DNA of 64,000 bases, from contig NZ_QRBZ01000002.1 in assembly GCF_009833085.1 (NCBI RefSeq), positions 117,545 through 181,544 on the forward strand. The letters are read 5' to 3'. Source of the DNA: Nitrosomonas oligotropha. Lineage in GTDB: Bacteria > Pseudomonadota > Gammaproteobacteria > Burkholderiales > Nitrosomonadaceae. Of the stretch, positions 46,579 to 55,584 are shown in pieces. A program made the position numbers and the translations under genes. Under the pieces are notes generated by a model. That model saw only the letters and a list, made by a program, of their open reading frames with translations. It did no database searches and was not told the DNA's origin. The first letter of the stretch is position 1. The number at the start of each line of letters is the position of its first letter.

Positions 46579-47050
46579 TTTTATTTCCTTGATTAGAACC
46601 GGCTCAACTGGTTTTCTTCCTATCTGCAACTGATTTGAAACTGGGGATGTTGCTTTGCCGTGAAGTATTTCCGCATGAATTGGCAGTTGCGGATGGCGTC
46701 AGCTATCTCATTTATAAAAAATGTATTTTATTCAGGTAGCTGTTACATCTGAATGACAGTTTTTAGAAATCGCTATGTGGAATCGCCGATAACTGTCTCT
46801 GTCATTGACTAAAGTTGAACTGAGATCATTCTGTTTCTTAAGCTTGGAACGGGCTTAATTAACCGCTTCGGTTGAAGAAGCATGCAAGCAAGTTTTTGCT
46901 GAAGGCTTAGCTTATGCCATTGAGAGATCCGATCCGGTTAATGTTCTTGTCATGCTGCTGTCATTCCAGCGTGTAAAAATTACACGGCCTTCCAATATCA
47001 AGATTAATCGTCAAATAATTGAATTTCACCGAACTTCGTAGGAAATATAT
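46579..47050. other. AT-rich intergenic stretch
   Basis: About 470 bp with no supported gene. It holds a perfect palindrome CGTGTAA-AAA-TTACACG at 46970-46986, about 65 bp before the PEP-CTERM esterase start, which could be a regulator site or a leader hairpin. A stop-free stretch at 46857-47040 (plus) lacks a start codon and is not called. Confidence 0.5.
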
Positions 47051-48481
47051 ATGATAATTTTTAAACAAAAATCAAAAATAATTCTGCCAATGCTTTTGAC
47101 CATCTCATTGGTAGTACCGGCTGCAAATGCAACACCCGTACTGCTTGGTATCGGTAATCTCTCAGGTGCCGGAAGTGATTTGTCAGGTTTGACAGATACA
47201 CTTGAAAGTGGAACTTCGGCTAACCTGCTTGGCGGAATGGGTTCCGGTTTTGCGTATGCTGGCAACAATACGTTCCTGGCATTGCCGGATAGGGGGCCGA
47301 ATGCTCTCGCCTATGCCGGAGGGAGTGCCGTGGATAACACGACATCCTATATTTCCCGTTTTCATACGATTAGCTTAAGCTATTCGGCAGGCGCCACTCT
47401 ACCGCTCACAGTTACAACTACTTTAAACAGCACTACTTTACTTGCAAGCACCACGCCTCTGACTTATGCAGCGGGCGCCGCACCTTCCTTAAATACAGCA
47501 ACGCTAAATTATTTCAGCGGACGTTCGGATAATTTTGGAGCTGGCAATTCACTCAACCCCAATAACGGGCGCCTCGATCCGGAAGGAATCCGTGTTTCAA
47601 ACGACGGCAAAAGTGTGTTTATCTCCGATGAATATGGTCCTTATGTTTACCAATTCGACCGTCAAACTGGCGAGCGTATCAATTCCTTCGCTTTGCCGGG
47701 CAATTTAGCTGTTGCTAACCTAAGTTCAAATGGTGCTTCAGAGATCAGTGGCAACGCTACTGGCCGGGTTGCCAACAAAGGTATGGAAGGGCTGGCTATT
47801 TCTCCGGATGGCACAACGCTATTCGGTTTCATGCAAAGCCCGTTGTTGCAGGATGGCGGTGACGGCGGACGAGCCAACCGCATCGTTTCGATAAATATTG
47901 TTACCGGTGAAACGCACGAATTCGCGTACGACAACCAGATTGGCACTAAAAATTACAATAGCAGTGAGATACTTGCCATTAATAATCATGAATTCTTAGT
48001 TCTCGAACGGGATGGCAAGGGATTGGGCGACGGTTCAAAAGCAGCGATCAAACAATTATGGAAGGTAGATTTGAATGGCGCTGCCGACATAACCGGAATG
48101 AGCGGTGAAGCAAATCTGTTGAACAATCAGGGACACCCGGCTAAGAGTTTGTTCCTTGATATTAGGGCATTGTTAAATGCGAATGGAATTACTGATGCGA
48201 ATATCCCGGCCAAATTGGAGGGCGCTGCTTTTGGCGATGATGTAGTGGTTGGCGCGGAAACTTATCACACGCTCATATTGACGAATGATAATGATTTTTC
48301 AGCCATTGCAGGTGATAATCAGTTTTTCGTGATTGGTTTCAAGGATGCGGATCTCGGAGGATCTGTTTTTCTTCCTCAAGCCGTAGCAGCAATTCCAGAA
48401 TCGGAGACTTATGCAATGTTGCTCGCTGGATTGGGTTTATTGGGATTCATGGCGCGTGATAGAAAGTTATCTTCAATATAA
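47051..48481 (+). CDS. PEP-CTERM phytase-like esterase
   Basis: A 476-residue exported protein with a signal peptide (IILPMLLTISLVVPAANA, cut near residue 27), an esterase-like-activity-of-phytase beta-propeller domain (ALPDRGPNALAY, DPEGIRVSNDGKSVFISDEYGPYVYQFD by position, GMEGLAISPDGTTLFGFMQSPL, FLVLERDGKGLG) and a C-terminal PEP-CTERM signal (PESETYAMLLAGLGLLGF, then RDRK). The family has reported phosphatase or esterase activity on phytate-like substrates; the exact reaction is unknown. Surface sorting by exosortase is expected. A clear terminator follows. Confidence 0.88.
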   Translation: MIIFKQKSKIILPMLLTISLVVPAANATPVLLGIGNLSGAGSDLSGLTDTLESGTSANLLGGMGSGFAYAGNNTFLALPDRGPNALAYAGGSAVDNTTSYISRFHTISLSYSAGATLPLTVTTTLNSTTLLASTTPLTYAAGAAPSLNTATLNYFSGRSDNFGAGNSLNPNNGRLDPEGIRVSNDGKSVFISDEYGPYVYQFDRQTGERINSFALPGNLAVANLSSNGASEISGNATGRVANKGMEGLAISPDGTTLFGFMQSPLLQDGGDGGRANRIVSINIVTGETHEFAYDNQIGTKNYNSSEILAINNHEFLVLERDGKGLGDGSKAAIKQLWKVDLNGAADITGMSGEANLLNNQGHPAKSLFLDIRALLNANGITDANIPAKLEGAAFGDDVVVGAETYHTLILTNDNDFSAIAGDNQFFVIGFKDADLGGSVFLPQAVAAIPESETYAMLLAGLGLLGFMARDRKLSSI

Positions 48482-48498
48482 TTTAGGTTTTTACCTAT

Positions 48499-48531
48499 AA
48501 CAAAGCGGGGGGTTTAGGCCCCCATTTTGTT
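48499..48531 (+). terminator. Rho-independent terminator after the PEP-CTERM esterase
   Basis: An interrupted inverted repeat, AACAAA-GC-GGGGG around a short loop and CCCCC-AT-TTTGTT, begins 17 bp after the stop. The T-rich right arm resembles an intrinsic terminator, although the trailing T run is short. Confidence 0.7.
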
Positions 48532-48662
48532 ATCTTGGATAAAGGCGGGATTCTTTTCCCTCGAAATTTCTGCAAAGACCGTGCAAGCTAATTGCCACAC
48601 CACAGATTGTGGCAGCCAATTTCCGATTAACGGGCATTGGTAGAAAGTTGCGCTCTTAAATT

Positions 48663-49526
48663 TTAAGCGGTTTTTAAATTCGATGGATTTTTCCAGTCAG
48701 GAATGACCAATCTATTACTGAAAATCATGATTTCAGAATCTTTCGGGTGATTCCGTACATTGTTGCAGATATTATAGATAATAGCCGGATAACCTTTGTA
48801 CATCTCCATGATTCCGGGATTATTAGGATATGAAACCATCCAGTGCTGCAAGACATTTTTCTTGATCAATTCTGCCAAGCTCGCTCGGTTATTTTGAAAA
48901 TCGCGATCTTTTTGAAGACATCGTTCTCCAGTTTGGTAGGGGACATCAAAATAAATAAGTGTTTTATCCGGCAGTGCCGGTAATACCGTTTTAATTAAGT
49001 CAGTAGCATCTTGGTTATATAGACGAATCAATGAACGGTGCAGCGCAACCCACTCAATTCCGCGAATCAAATTCAGCTTATTAAAGCGGGCATCAAACTT
49101 CCAGTGACTGCTGTGGCTTTTTTCATCAGTAACATCTCCATGTAGAATTCCTAACCGATTAATCCGATTTAGAAAGAAGATCGAGAAGCCGACTTCGAGT
49201 GCGCTATGGTTTTCGGGAAAACTCAGGATATCTTGTTGCCGCCGCCATTCTTCCGTTGTTATTTTAATATCGTGAATAGCTTTACAAAACTCTTCAGGTT
49301 GATTGATGACGCTGTGCCAAAAAGCATATATCGCAGGATTTGCATCGTTCAAATGAACACGAGATACGTAACCTTGCGTGAGTAAATTCAGTGCGATCCC
49401 CGCGCTTCCGGCATAGGGCTCAACATAATGTCCGCCTAGCAGATCATTTTGCGCGAAAATTATTTTAAAAAAGCTAAGTATATTGCTTCTTCCCTTGGGA
49501 TAACGTAGCGGGGTATTGAACTTCAT
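48663..49526 (-). CDS. D12-class DNA adenine methyltransferase with DVPY motif
   Basis: A 287-residue protein of the D12-class (Dam/MboI-type) N6-adenine methyltransferases. Present are the opening PLRYPKGRSNILSFF (AdoMet region), the FxGxG-like motif HYVEPYAGSAGIALNLL, HLNDANPAIYAFWHSV and the catalytic motif IYFDVPYQTG. The catalytic motif is normally DPPY, so the second residue is changed to Val. The Asp and Tyr that contact the target base are kept, so activity is possible but uncertain. ATG 49526 with GGAG in front is chosen over ATG 49538. No restriction enzyme gene is adjacent, which makes it an orphan. AT-rich codons suggest acquisition. Confidence 0.85.
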   Translation of the reverse strand: MKFNTPLRYPKGRSNILSFFKIIFAQNDLLGGHYVEPYAGSAGIALNLLTQGYVSRVHLNDANPAIYAFWHSVINQPEEFCKAIHDIKITTEEWRRQQDILSFPENHSALEVGFSIFFLNRINRLGILHGDVTDEKSHSSHWKFDARFNKLNLIRGIEWVALHRSLIRLYNQDATDLIKTVLPALPDKTLIYFDVPYQTGERCLQKDRDFQNNRASLAELIKKNVLQHWMVSYPNNPGIMEMYKGYPAIIYNICNNVRNHPKDSEIMIFSNRLVIPDWKNPSNLKTA

Positions 49527-49975
49527 AGCGCACTCCATCGTGAATTTGATGTGATGCTAATAATAAGCTCACATGCAAAATTGAAATCATATTTTTATTA
49601 TACATTCGCGATGAAAAATAATGTGTAATCAGTAATTTGTAACATTCCTGTAACAAAACTTTTCCGGGCTTTGTGGCATCACATTGTTGAATAATCGGGA
49701 ATTGTTGGAAATATGTTAAAAAGGCGGCAAATCTGAAGCACTGCATGCGTATGCCAGCTTACTGAATGAACTTGAAGAGTTACGTAGTGAATTGCACTAT
49801 ATCTAACTATTCGTTTACTTGTCTCAATCCACCAGGTCTAACCGGCGTGGCGTCATCTCCAAGTCAATTCGCTAAGCAAGGGTTCGGTCATCGGTGAAAC
49901 ATAGCAATCAACTGGCGATTGAGAAACCGGATACCGAATTGCTATTGCTGAATCAATCATGGATCCGGCGGGTCC
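49527..49975. other. Intergenic stretch without supported genes
   Basis: About 450 bp. The part near 49527-49620 is AT-rich and should hold the promoter of the methyltransferase gene. A short stop-free piece (about 49719-49806, plus, reading ALHAYASLLNELEELRSE) has no start and looks like a gene remnant. Confidence 0.45.
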
Positions 49976-50143
49976 CTAATTTTTCAACAACCGTTGCAAA
50001 TTAACATCACGCAGCAGTGCAATCTTAACTTCCTGATAGCAATTAATCTTAAGCAAAAAGTTATCGATTTTTTGCTGCCATAATAAAAAATCCGTAAAAT
50101 TTTTCTGCACAAAAAATAATTTGTGTTGTACCATTGGTGCCAT
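49976..50143 (-). CDS. Small unknown protein (55 aa) divergent from nrdA
   Basis: A 55-residue frame opening at ATG 50143 after GGAGAATGCT. The product is rich in aromatic and aliphatic residues and lysine (VQHKLFFVQKNF, LLWQQKIDNFLLKINC, EVKIALLRDVNLQ) and is probably helical. I do not recognise it. An upstream ATG (50155) and TTG (50158) are less likely starts. The gene begins 16 bp from the NrdR-box-like palindrome in the nrdA promoter region, so it may share that control. Coding status is plausible because of the ribosome binding site, but unproven. Confidence 0.45.
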   Translation of the reverse strand: MAPMVQHKLFFVQKNFTDFLLWQQKIDNFLLKINCYQEVKIALLRDVNLQRLLKN

Positions 50144-50158
50144 AGCATTCTCCATCAA

Positions 50159-50174
50159 CCACTAGATATAGTGG
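50159..50174. promoter_or_regulatory. NrdR-box-like palindrome before nrdA
   Basis: CCACTAGATATAGTGG matches the NrdR box (consensus acaCwAtATaTwGtgt) at nearly all core positions. It lies 84 bp before the nrdA start. NrdR represses ribonucleotide reductase genes and usually binds two boxes about three helical turns apart; I did not find a clear second box. The site also stands at the start of a small divergent gene. Confidence 0.7.
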
Positions 50175-50257
50175 TTCTATTCAAATAATGCTATTCCATT
50201 GAATCAACAGAAATTTGTATTTTTCTTTGATGAATCATCAGTCAGGAGGAATCACCG

Positions 50258-53122
50258 ATGCAGCTCGCGACAGAACAAACTCACCACAAACCTGTTTCCG
50301 GAAGTCAAAGTTTTATGGATACACCCGTACAAAATTCCCGTTTTTCCCAGCACAAAATTATCCGCCGCAACGGTGCGGTGGTGGCGTTTGAGCCGGGCAA
50401 GATTTCGGTGGCGTTGACCAAGGCGTTTATTGCCGTCGATGGCGGGCAGGGCGCGGCGTCGGTGCGGGTGCGCGAAGTCGTGGCCAGCCTGACCGAAGAA
50501 GTGGTCAATGCCTTGCTGCGCCGTCAGCCGGATAGCGGCACGTTTCATATCGAGGATATTCAGGATCAGGTCGAGCTGGCATTGATGCGCTCTGGCCAGC
50601 ACGATGTGGCGCGCGCTTATGTGTTGTACCGCGAGGACCGCGCACGCGAACGCGCCAAGCTGAAGCAGAAATCGGCCGCTGAGACAGCTGCGGAAACACT
50701 CTATGTGGTGGATAACGGGCAACGGGTGCCGCTGGATGTGGCCAAATTATCCGCGTTGATCGAATCGTCCTGCGCCGGTTTGGGCAATACCGTCGACCCC
50801 GCGCTGATTCTGAAAGCCACCGTCAAGGACTTGTACGACGGCGTGTCGCTCGATGAAGTCAATAAATCGTTGGTGCTGTCGGCGCGCGTGCTGATCGAGA
50901 AAGACCCGGCGTACAGTTATGTCACCGCGCGTTTGTTGCTGAACAACGTGCGTCACGAAGTGCTGGGCGAGGAAGTGTCGCAACAGGCGATGCAGGCGCA
51001 CTATAAAGATTATTTCCCGGTATTCATCAAACGCGGCATCGAAGCCGAGCTGCTCGATCCGCGCCTGGCGCAATTCGATCTGAAGCGTTTATCCGACGCG
51101 CTCGACGCCGAACGCGATTTGCAATTCGATTATCTCGGCTTGCAAACGCTGTACGACCGTTATTTCCTGCATATCAAGGAACGCCGCATCGAGCTGCCGC
51201 AAGCGTTCTTCATGCGCGTGGCGATGGGTCTGGCGTTGAACGAGATCGACCGTGAAGCGCGCGCCATCGAGTTTTATCACGTGCTGTCGAGCTTCGATTT
51301 CATGAGCTCGACACCGACGCTGTTCAATTCCGGCACCTGCCGCTCGCAATTGTCGTCGTGCTACCTGACCACGGTACCGGACGATCTCGATGGCATTTAC
51401 GAAGCGATCAAAGAAAACGCATTATTGGCGAAATACGCCGGCGGATTGGGCAACGATTGGACGCCGGTACGTGCCATGGGTGCGCGCATCAAGGGCACCA
51501 ACGGCAAATCGCAAGGCGTGGTGCCGTTCCTGAAAGTGGTGTCCGATACCGCCGTGGCGGTTAATCAAGGTGGCAAGCGCAAGGGCGCGGTGTGCGCGTA
51601 CCTGGAATGCTGGCATCTGGATATCGAGGAGTTTCTGGAACTGCGTAAAAACACCGGCGACGACCGCCGCCGCACGCATGATATGAACACCGCCACATGG
51701 ATTCCCGATCTGTTTATGAAACGCGTCATGGAAGGTGGCGACTGGACCTTGTTCTCGCCTTCCGATGTACCCGATTTGCACGAGAAATTCGGTCAGCAAT
51801 TCGAGCAAGCGTATCTCGGTTACGAAGCCAAAATCGAGCGCGGCGAACTGGAGCTGTACAAAAAGATTCCCGCCGTGCAACTGTGGCGCAAGATGTTGAG
51901 CATGCTGTTTGAAACCGGTCATCCGTGGATTACCTTTAAAGATCCGTGCAACGTGCGTTCGCCGCAGAATCATATCGGCGTGGTGCACAGCTCCAACTTG
52001 TGCACGGAAATCACGTTGAACACCAACGACAAGGAAATCGCCGTGTGCAATCTCGGTTCGGTCAATCTGGTCGCGCATCTGAAAGACGGCGCGCTCGATC
52101 TGGACAAACTGAAGCGCACGATCCAAGTGGCCATGCGCATGCTCGATAACGTCATCGACATCAATTTCTACGCCGTGGCCAAAGCGCGCAACGCCAATCT
52201 GAAGCACCGCCCGGTCGGACTCGGCATCATGGGATTCCAGGATTGCCTGCATCAACTGGGCATTCCGTACAGCTCGCAAGAAGCGGTGGAATTCGCCGAC
52301 CGTTCGATGGAAGCGGTAGCGTATCAGGCTTACTGGGCATCGACCGAATTGGCGCAAGAGCGCGGCTGCTACAGCAGCTACAAAGGCAGCCTGTGGGATC
52401 GCGGCATTCTGCCGCACGACACGCTGGAAGTGCTGCGTCAGGAACGCGGCGGCTTCGTCGAAGCGGATTTCTCCGCCACGCTGGATTGGGACGCATTGCG
52501 CGCGCGCATCAAGCAGTACGGCATGCGCAATTCCAACTGCCTGGCGATTGCGCCGACGGCGACAATTTCCAACATCGTCGGCGTTTCCGCCAGTATCGAA
52601 CCGACCTATCAGAATCTGTACGTCAAATCGAACTTGTCGGGCGAATTCACCATCGCCAACAAATCGCTGGTCAACGATCTGAAAAAACTCAATCTGTGGG
52701 ACGAAGTGATGATTTCGGATTTGAAATACTTCGACGGCGCGATCAGTAAAATCGACCGCATTCCGGACCATATCCGTGCCTTGTACGCCACTGCGTTTGA
52801 AATGGATCCGCTCTGGCTGATCGAAGCGGGCGCGCGGCGGCAGAAATGGATCGACCAATCGCAATCGCTGAATATTTACATGGGCGGCGTATCCGGTAAA
52901 AAACTGGATGAAACGTACAAACTGGCGTGGTTGCGCGGCTTAAAAACCACGTACTACCTGCGTTCGATGGGTGCGACCGCAGCGGAGAAATCCACGGTGC
53001 GCGCCGGTTCGCTGAATGCCGTGCCTGCCGACGGCGGTGTGGTGAAAGCTGCGGTGGAAGTGTCGACGGTTGAGATCAAGTACTGCGCCATTGACGACGA
53101 GAGCTGCGAGTCCTGCCAGTAA
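50258..53122 (+). CDS. nrdA: Ribonucleoside-diphosphate reductase, class Ia alpha subunit
   Basis: A 954-residue catalytic subunit that reduces NDPs to dNDPs. Two N-terminal ATP-cone domains are visible: first about residues 30-130 (HKIIRRNGAVVAFEPGKISVALTKAF), second about 148-240 (LYVVDNGQRVPLDVAKL). The active-site Cys region NSGTCRSQLSSCYLT, NLCTEI with the radical Cys and its Asn/Glu neighbours, and the C-terminal redox pair CESC are all present. Double-cone NrdA is known from Pseudomonas aeruginosa. A CAGGAGG box precedes ATG 50258. nrdB follows 83 bp later. An NrdR-type site upstream suggests NrdR repression. Confidence 0.97.
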   Translation: MQLATEQTHHKPVSGSQSFMDTPVQNSRFSQHKIIRRNGAVVAFEPGKISVALTKAFIAVDGGQGAASVRVREVVASLTEEVVNALLRRQPDSGTFHIEDIQDQVELALMRSGQHDVARAYVLYREDRARERAKLKQKSAAETAAETLYVVDNGQRVPLDVAKLSALIESSCAGLGNTVDPALILKATVKDLYDGVSLDEVNKSLVLSARVLIEKDPAYSYVTARLLLNNVRHEVLGEEVSQQAMQAHYKDYFPVFIKRGIEAELLDPRLAQFDLKRLSDALDAERDLQFDYLGLQTLYDRYFLHIKERRIELPQAFFMRVAMGLALNEIDREARAIEFYHVLSSFDFMSSTPTLFNSGTCRSQLSSCYLTTVPDDLDGIYEAIKENALLAKYAGGLGNDWTPVRAMGARIKGTNGKSQGVVPFLKVVSDTAVAVNQGGKRKGAVCAYLECWHLDIEEFLELRKNTGDDRRRTHDMNTATWIPDLFMKRVMEGGDWTLFSPSDVPDLHEKFGQQFEQAYLGYEAKIERGELELYKKIPAVQLWRKMLSMLFETGHPWITFKDPCNVRSPQNHIGVVHSSNLCTEITLNTNDKEIAVCNLGSVNLVAHLKDGALDLDKLKRTIQVAMRMLDNVIDINFYAVAKARNANLKHRPVGLGIMGFQDCLHQLGIPYSSQEAVEFADRSMEAVAYQAYWASTELAQERGCYSSYKGSLWDRGILPHDTLEVLRQERGGFVEADFSATLDWDALRARIKQYGMRNSNCLAIAPTATISNIVGVSASIEPTYQNLYVKSNLSGEFTIANKSLVNDLKKLNLWDEVMISDLKYFDGAISKIDRIPDHIRALYATAFEMDPLWLIEAGARRQKWIDQSQSLNIYMGGVSGKKLDETYKLAWLRGLKTTYYLRSMGATAAEKSTVRAGSLNAVPADGGVVKAAVEVSTVEIKYCAIDDESCESCQ

Positions 53123-53205
53123 GTAACAACAAGGGAACGCTGAATTAATCGATGTTTCGCCAGTAATCGAAACACAAAGATAATTGAAATATAAAGGAAT
53201 TCATT

Positions 53206-54393
53206 ATGCTGACATTTGACGACGAACCGCTGCAACCCGAAGTACCGCCCGTTAACGCCATGCCGAGCACTGCGCTGCACGATTTTGAATTGCCGCTGAT
53301 CACACCGGCGCGGGATGACCGGGATCACAGCACTGCCAGCCGCCAGGCGGCGGATGACGTGGCGGGCAGCGCCAACCGCCGCATCTCAGTCGAGGACAAA
53401 TCAATCATCAACTGCAAAGCGGATGTCAATCAACTGGTGCCGTTCAAGTACAAATGGGCGTGGGATAAATACCTCGGTGCTTGCGCCAACCACTGGATGC
53501 CGCAGGAAATCAGCATGAGCCGCGATATCGCGCTGTGGAAAGACCCGAATGGATTGACCGAGGACGAACGCCGTCTGGTCAAGCGCAATCTGGGTTTCTT
53601 TGTCACCGCCGATTCGCTGGCGGCGAACAACATCGTGCTCGGCACCTACCGCCACATCACCAACCCGGAATGCCGCCAGTACCTGCTGCGCCAGGCGTTC
53701 GAGGAAGCGATTCATACCCATGCGTATCAGTACATCGTCGAATCATTGGGCTTGGACGAAGGCGAAATCTTCAACGCCTACCACGAAGTATCGTCGATCC
53801 GCGACAAGGACGAGTTTCTGATTCCGTTCATCGATACGCTGACCAATCCGCACTTCAAGACCGGCACATTGGAAACCGATCAGCAACTGCTGAAAAGCCT
53901 GATCGTGTTCGCCTGCATCATGGAAGGACTGTTTTTCTATGTCGGCTTCACGCAAATTCTGGCGTTGGGGCGGCAAAACAAAATGACCGGCGCAGCGGAA
54001 CAATACCAATACATCCTGCGCGACGAATCGATGCATTGTAATTTTGGCATCGACGTGATCAACCAGATCAAAATGGAAAATCCGCAGCTGTGGACCAAAG
54101 CGTTCCGCGATGAAATCGGCGCGCTGATGCAAAAAGCCGTGGCGCTGGAATACCGCTACGCCGAAGACACCATGCCGCGCGGCGTGCTCGGCATGAACGC
54201 GCCGATGTTCAAGGAATACCTGCGCTACATCGCCAACCGCCGTTGCCAGCAAATTGGTTTGGACGCGCTGTACCCGAACGCCAACAACCCGTTCCCGTGG
54301 ATGTCGGAAATGATCGATTTGAAGAAAGAAAAGAATTTCTTTGAAACGCGGGTTACTGAGTATCAGACGGGCGGGGCGTTGAGTTGGGATTGA
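53206..54393 (+). CDS. nrdB: Ribonucleoside-diphosphate reductase, class Ia beta subunit
   Basis: A 395-residue subunit that holds the di-iron tyrosyl-radical cofactor. Iron ligands and the radical Tyr are visible in the block [16 protein letters not shown] (Glu, His, Tyr) and in [13 protein letters not shown] and [16 protein letters not shown]. The first 60-70 residues are a variable extension before [29 protein letters not shown] box precedes ATG 53206. It follows nrdA and shares its operon. Past its stop the sequence turns AT-rich, marking the edge of an accessory island. Confidence 0.96.
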   Translation: MLTFDDEPLQPEVPPVNAMPSTALHDFELPLITPARDDRDHSTASRQAADDVAGSANRRISVEDKSIINCKADVNQLVPFKYKWAWDKYLGACANHWMPQEISMSRDIALWKDPNGLTEDERRLVKRNLGFFVTADSLAANNIVLGTYRHITNPECRQYLLRQAFEEAIHTHAYQYIVESLGLDEGEIFNAYHEVSSIRDKDEFLIPFIDTLTNPHFKTGTLETDQQLLKSLIVFACIMEGLFFYVGFTQILALGRQNKMTGAAEQYQYILRDESMHCNFGIDVINQIKMENPQLWTKAFRDEIGALMQKAVALEYRYAEDTMPRGVLGMNAPMFKEYLRYIANRRCQQIGLDALYPNANNPFPWMSEMIDLKKEKNFFETRVTEYQTGGALSWD

Positions 54394-54462
54394 GGGTTGC
54401 ATAGTCGAATCAGCTATGCGACATTTTTTGTGGATATATTTCGTCAGTGATAGGGGGCGTGC

Positions 54463-55383
54463 ATGTCGTCAGATTCTGATAAGGATAAGTGCGAAGTCTG
54501 TTCTGATCAGATGGCTACGTTTATTCCATCTGGTGGGTTTGATGGCATCCATCAGAATTGTCCTAGGTGTGGGGAGTTTAAAATATCGGGAACAGCATGC
54601 TCATTAATACGTCAGCCACATGGAAAAGATAAACGAGCTAAGCTTTCAGGGTGGGTTAGAGCCCAGAATCGAAATGGTACAGTTCCACTGATTACATCTG
54701 AAACTTTACAGAAGGTTTCGGAATCTCCTCTTCCCTCAATAGTCGAAAGAGCTTACGGCATTCTGATTGAAGCAGAAGCAGGAATGAAAGGCCTTGGTGA
54801 AAGCTTCAATATACTTGAGCCCCGATTCTTAGCCGCATCGTATTCATCAAATAAGCAGGACCTTCACTTTCTTCTCAGCATGTTGAAGGAACAGCGGTTG
54901 GCTGAAGGCAAGACTCTCGCTGGCGGTTGTGAAATTCTTCCTGGGGGGTATATGCGGCTAGAAGAGTTGAAGCGTAAATCCTCAAGTTCAACGAAAGGTT
55001 TTGTGGCCATGTCATTTCAGGTAGACCTGAATGACGTATATTCGAACGGCTTTCAACTCGCCTTAGTCAATTCTGGTTATGAGCCAACGAGAATGGATAA
55101 AGTTGAGCATATAAATCGAATAGATGACGAGATTATAAATCAGATAAACACATCGAAGTTCGTGGTGGCTGATTTTACAGGACATCGAAGTGGCGTTTAC
55201 TTCGAAGCCGGATATGCTATGGGCATTGGTCTACCGATATTTTGGACTTGTAGAAAGGATGAGATGTCGGATCTACATTTCGATATCCGGCAATTCAATT
55301 GTATTGATTGGGATACTACAGAGGATTTGGCACAGAGACTTCAATCCAGAATTGAGTCTATCCTAGGCCGAGGGCCTAGGTAA
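54463..55383 (+). CDS. Zinc-ribbon plus deoxyribosyltransferase/TIR-like domain protein
   Basis: A 306-residue protein I cannot name. The N terminus has a zinc ribbon (Cys10, Cys13, Cys33, Cys36). A helical middle follows (about residues 75-170). The C-terminal third has a Rossmann-like fold seen in nucleoside 2-deoxyribosyltransferase and TIR-like proteins: KGFVAMSF at about 178, then EIINQINTSKFVVADFTGHRSGVYFEAGYAMGIG with Glu248 in the usual catalytic position, PIFWTCRKD, and FDIRQFNCIDW. Such domains process nucleotides or NAD and occur in stress and phage-defence proteins. Codon use is AT-rich, unlike nrdB. The 3' end contains a perfect 8-bp hairpin (55362-55380), and a 96-bp repeat starts 5 bp after the stop. 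Confidence 0.75.
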   Translation: MSSDSDKDKCEVCSDQMATFIPSGGFDGIHQNCPRCGEFKISGTACSLIRQPHGKDKRAKLSGWVRAQNRNGTVPLITSETLQKVSESPLPSIVERAYGILIEAEAGMKGLGESFNILEPRFLAASYSSNKQDLHFLLSMLKEQRLAEGKTLAGGCEILPGGYMRLEELKRKSSSSTKGFVAMSFQVDLNDVYSNGFQLALVNSGYEPTRMDKVEHINRIDDEIINQINTSKFVVADFTGHRSGVYFEAGYAMGIGLPIFWTCRKDEMSDLHFDIRQFNCIDWDTTEDLAQRLQSRIESILGRGPR

Positions 55384-55387
55384 GTTC

Positions 55388-55483
55388 GTAGGTTGGGGTG
55401 AGGCACGAACCCCAACATCAACAAAGTCGCCAATCGTTGGGCTTCATTTCATTCAACCCAACCTACGGGTTGTTGTCATTGAA
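55388..55483. repeat. 96-bp double-hairpin repeat, copy A
   Basis: This element matches 56287-56382 at 92 of 96 positions in the same orientation. A 10-bp inverted repeat, GTAGGTTGGG (55388-55397) and CCCAACCTAC (55457-55466), frames a 79-bp core with two internal hairpins (GTTGGGGT/ACCCCAAC and GTTGGG/CCCAAC). It resembles a MITE or REP-type element. Confidence 0.85.
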
Positions 55484-55584
55484 GATAACGCAGCACTTGC
55501 TGCAGAATTTCAAGAAATAAAGTTTCACAAAGATCTGAATCCTTATATTTTTGTTAAAATACTTATTTTAGGCTTATAATAAGT

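Noticed and set aside
46857..47040. Stop-free stretch reading ASVEEACKQVFAEGLAYA before the PEP-CTERM esterase
   Set aside because: There is no usable start codon before most of it and I recognise no family. At best it is a remnant.
51422..52864. 480-codon minus-strand frame opposite nrdA
   Set aside because: It is an antisense shadow produced by GC-rich codons of nrdA; no domain or ribosome binding site supports it.
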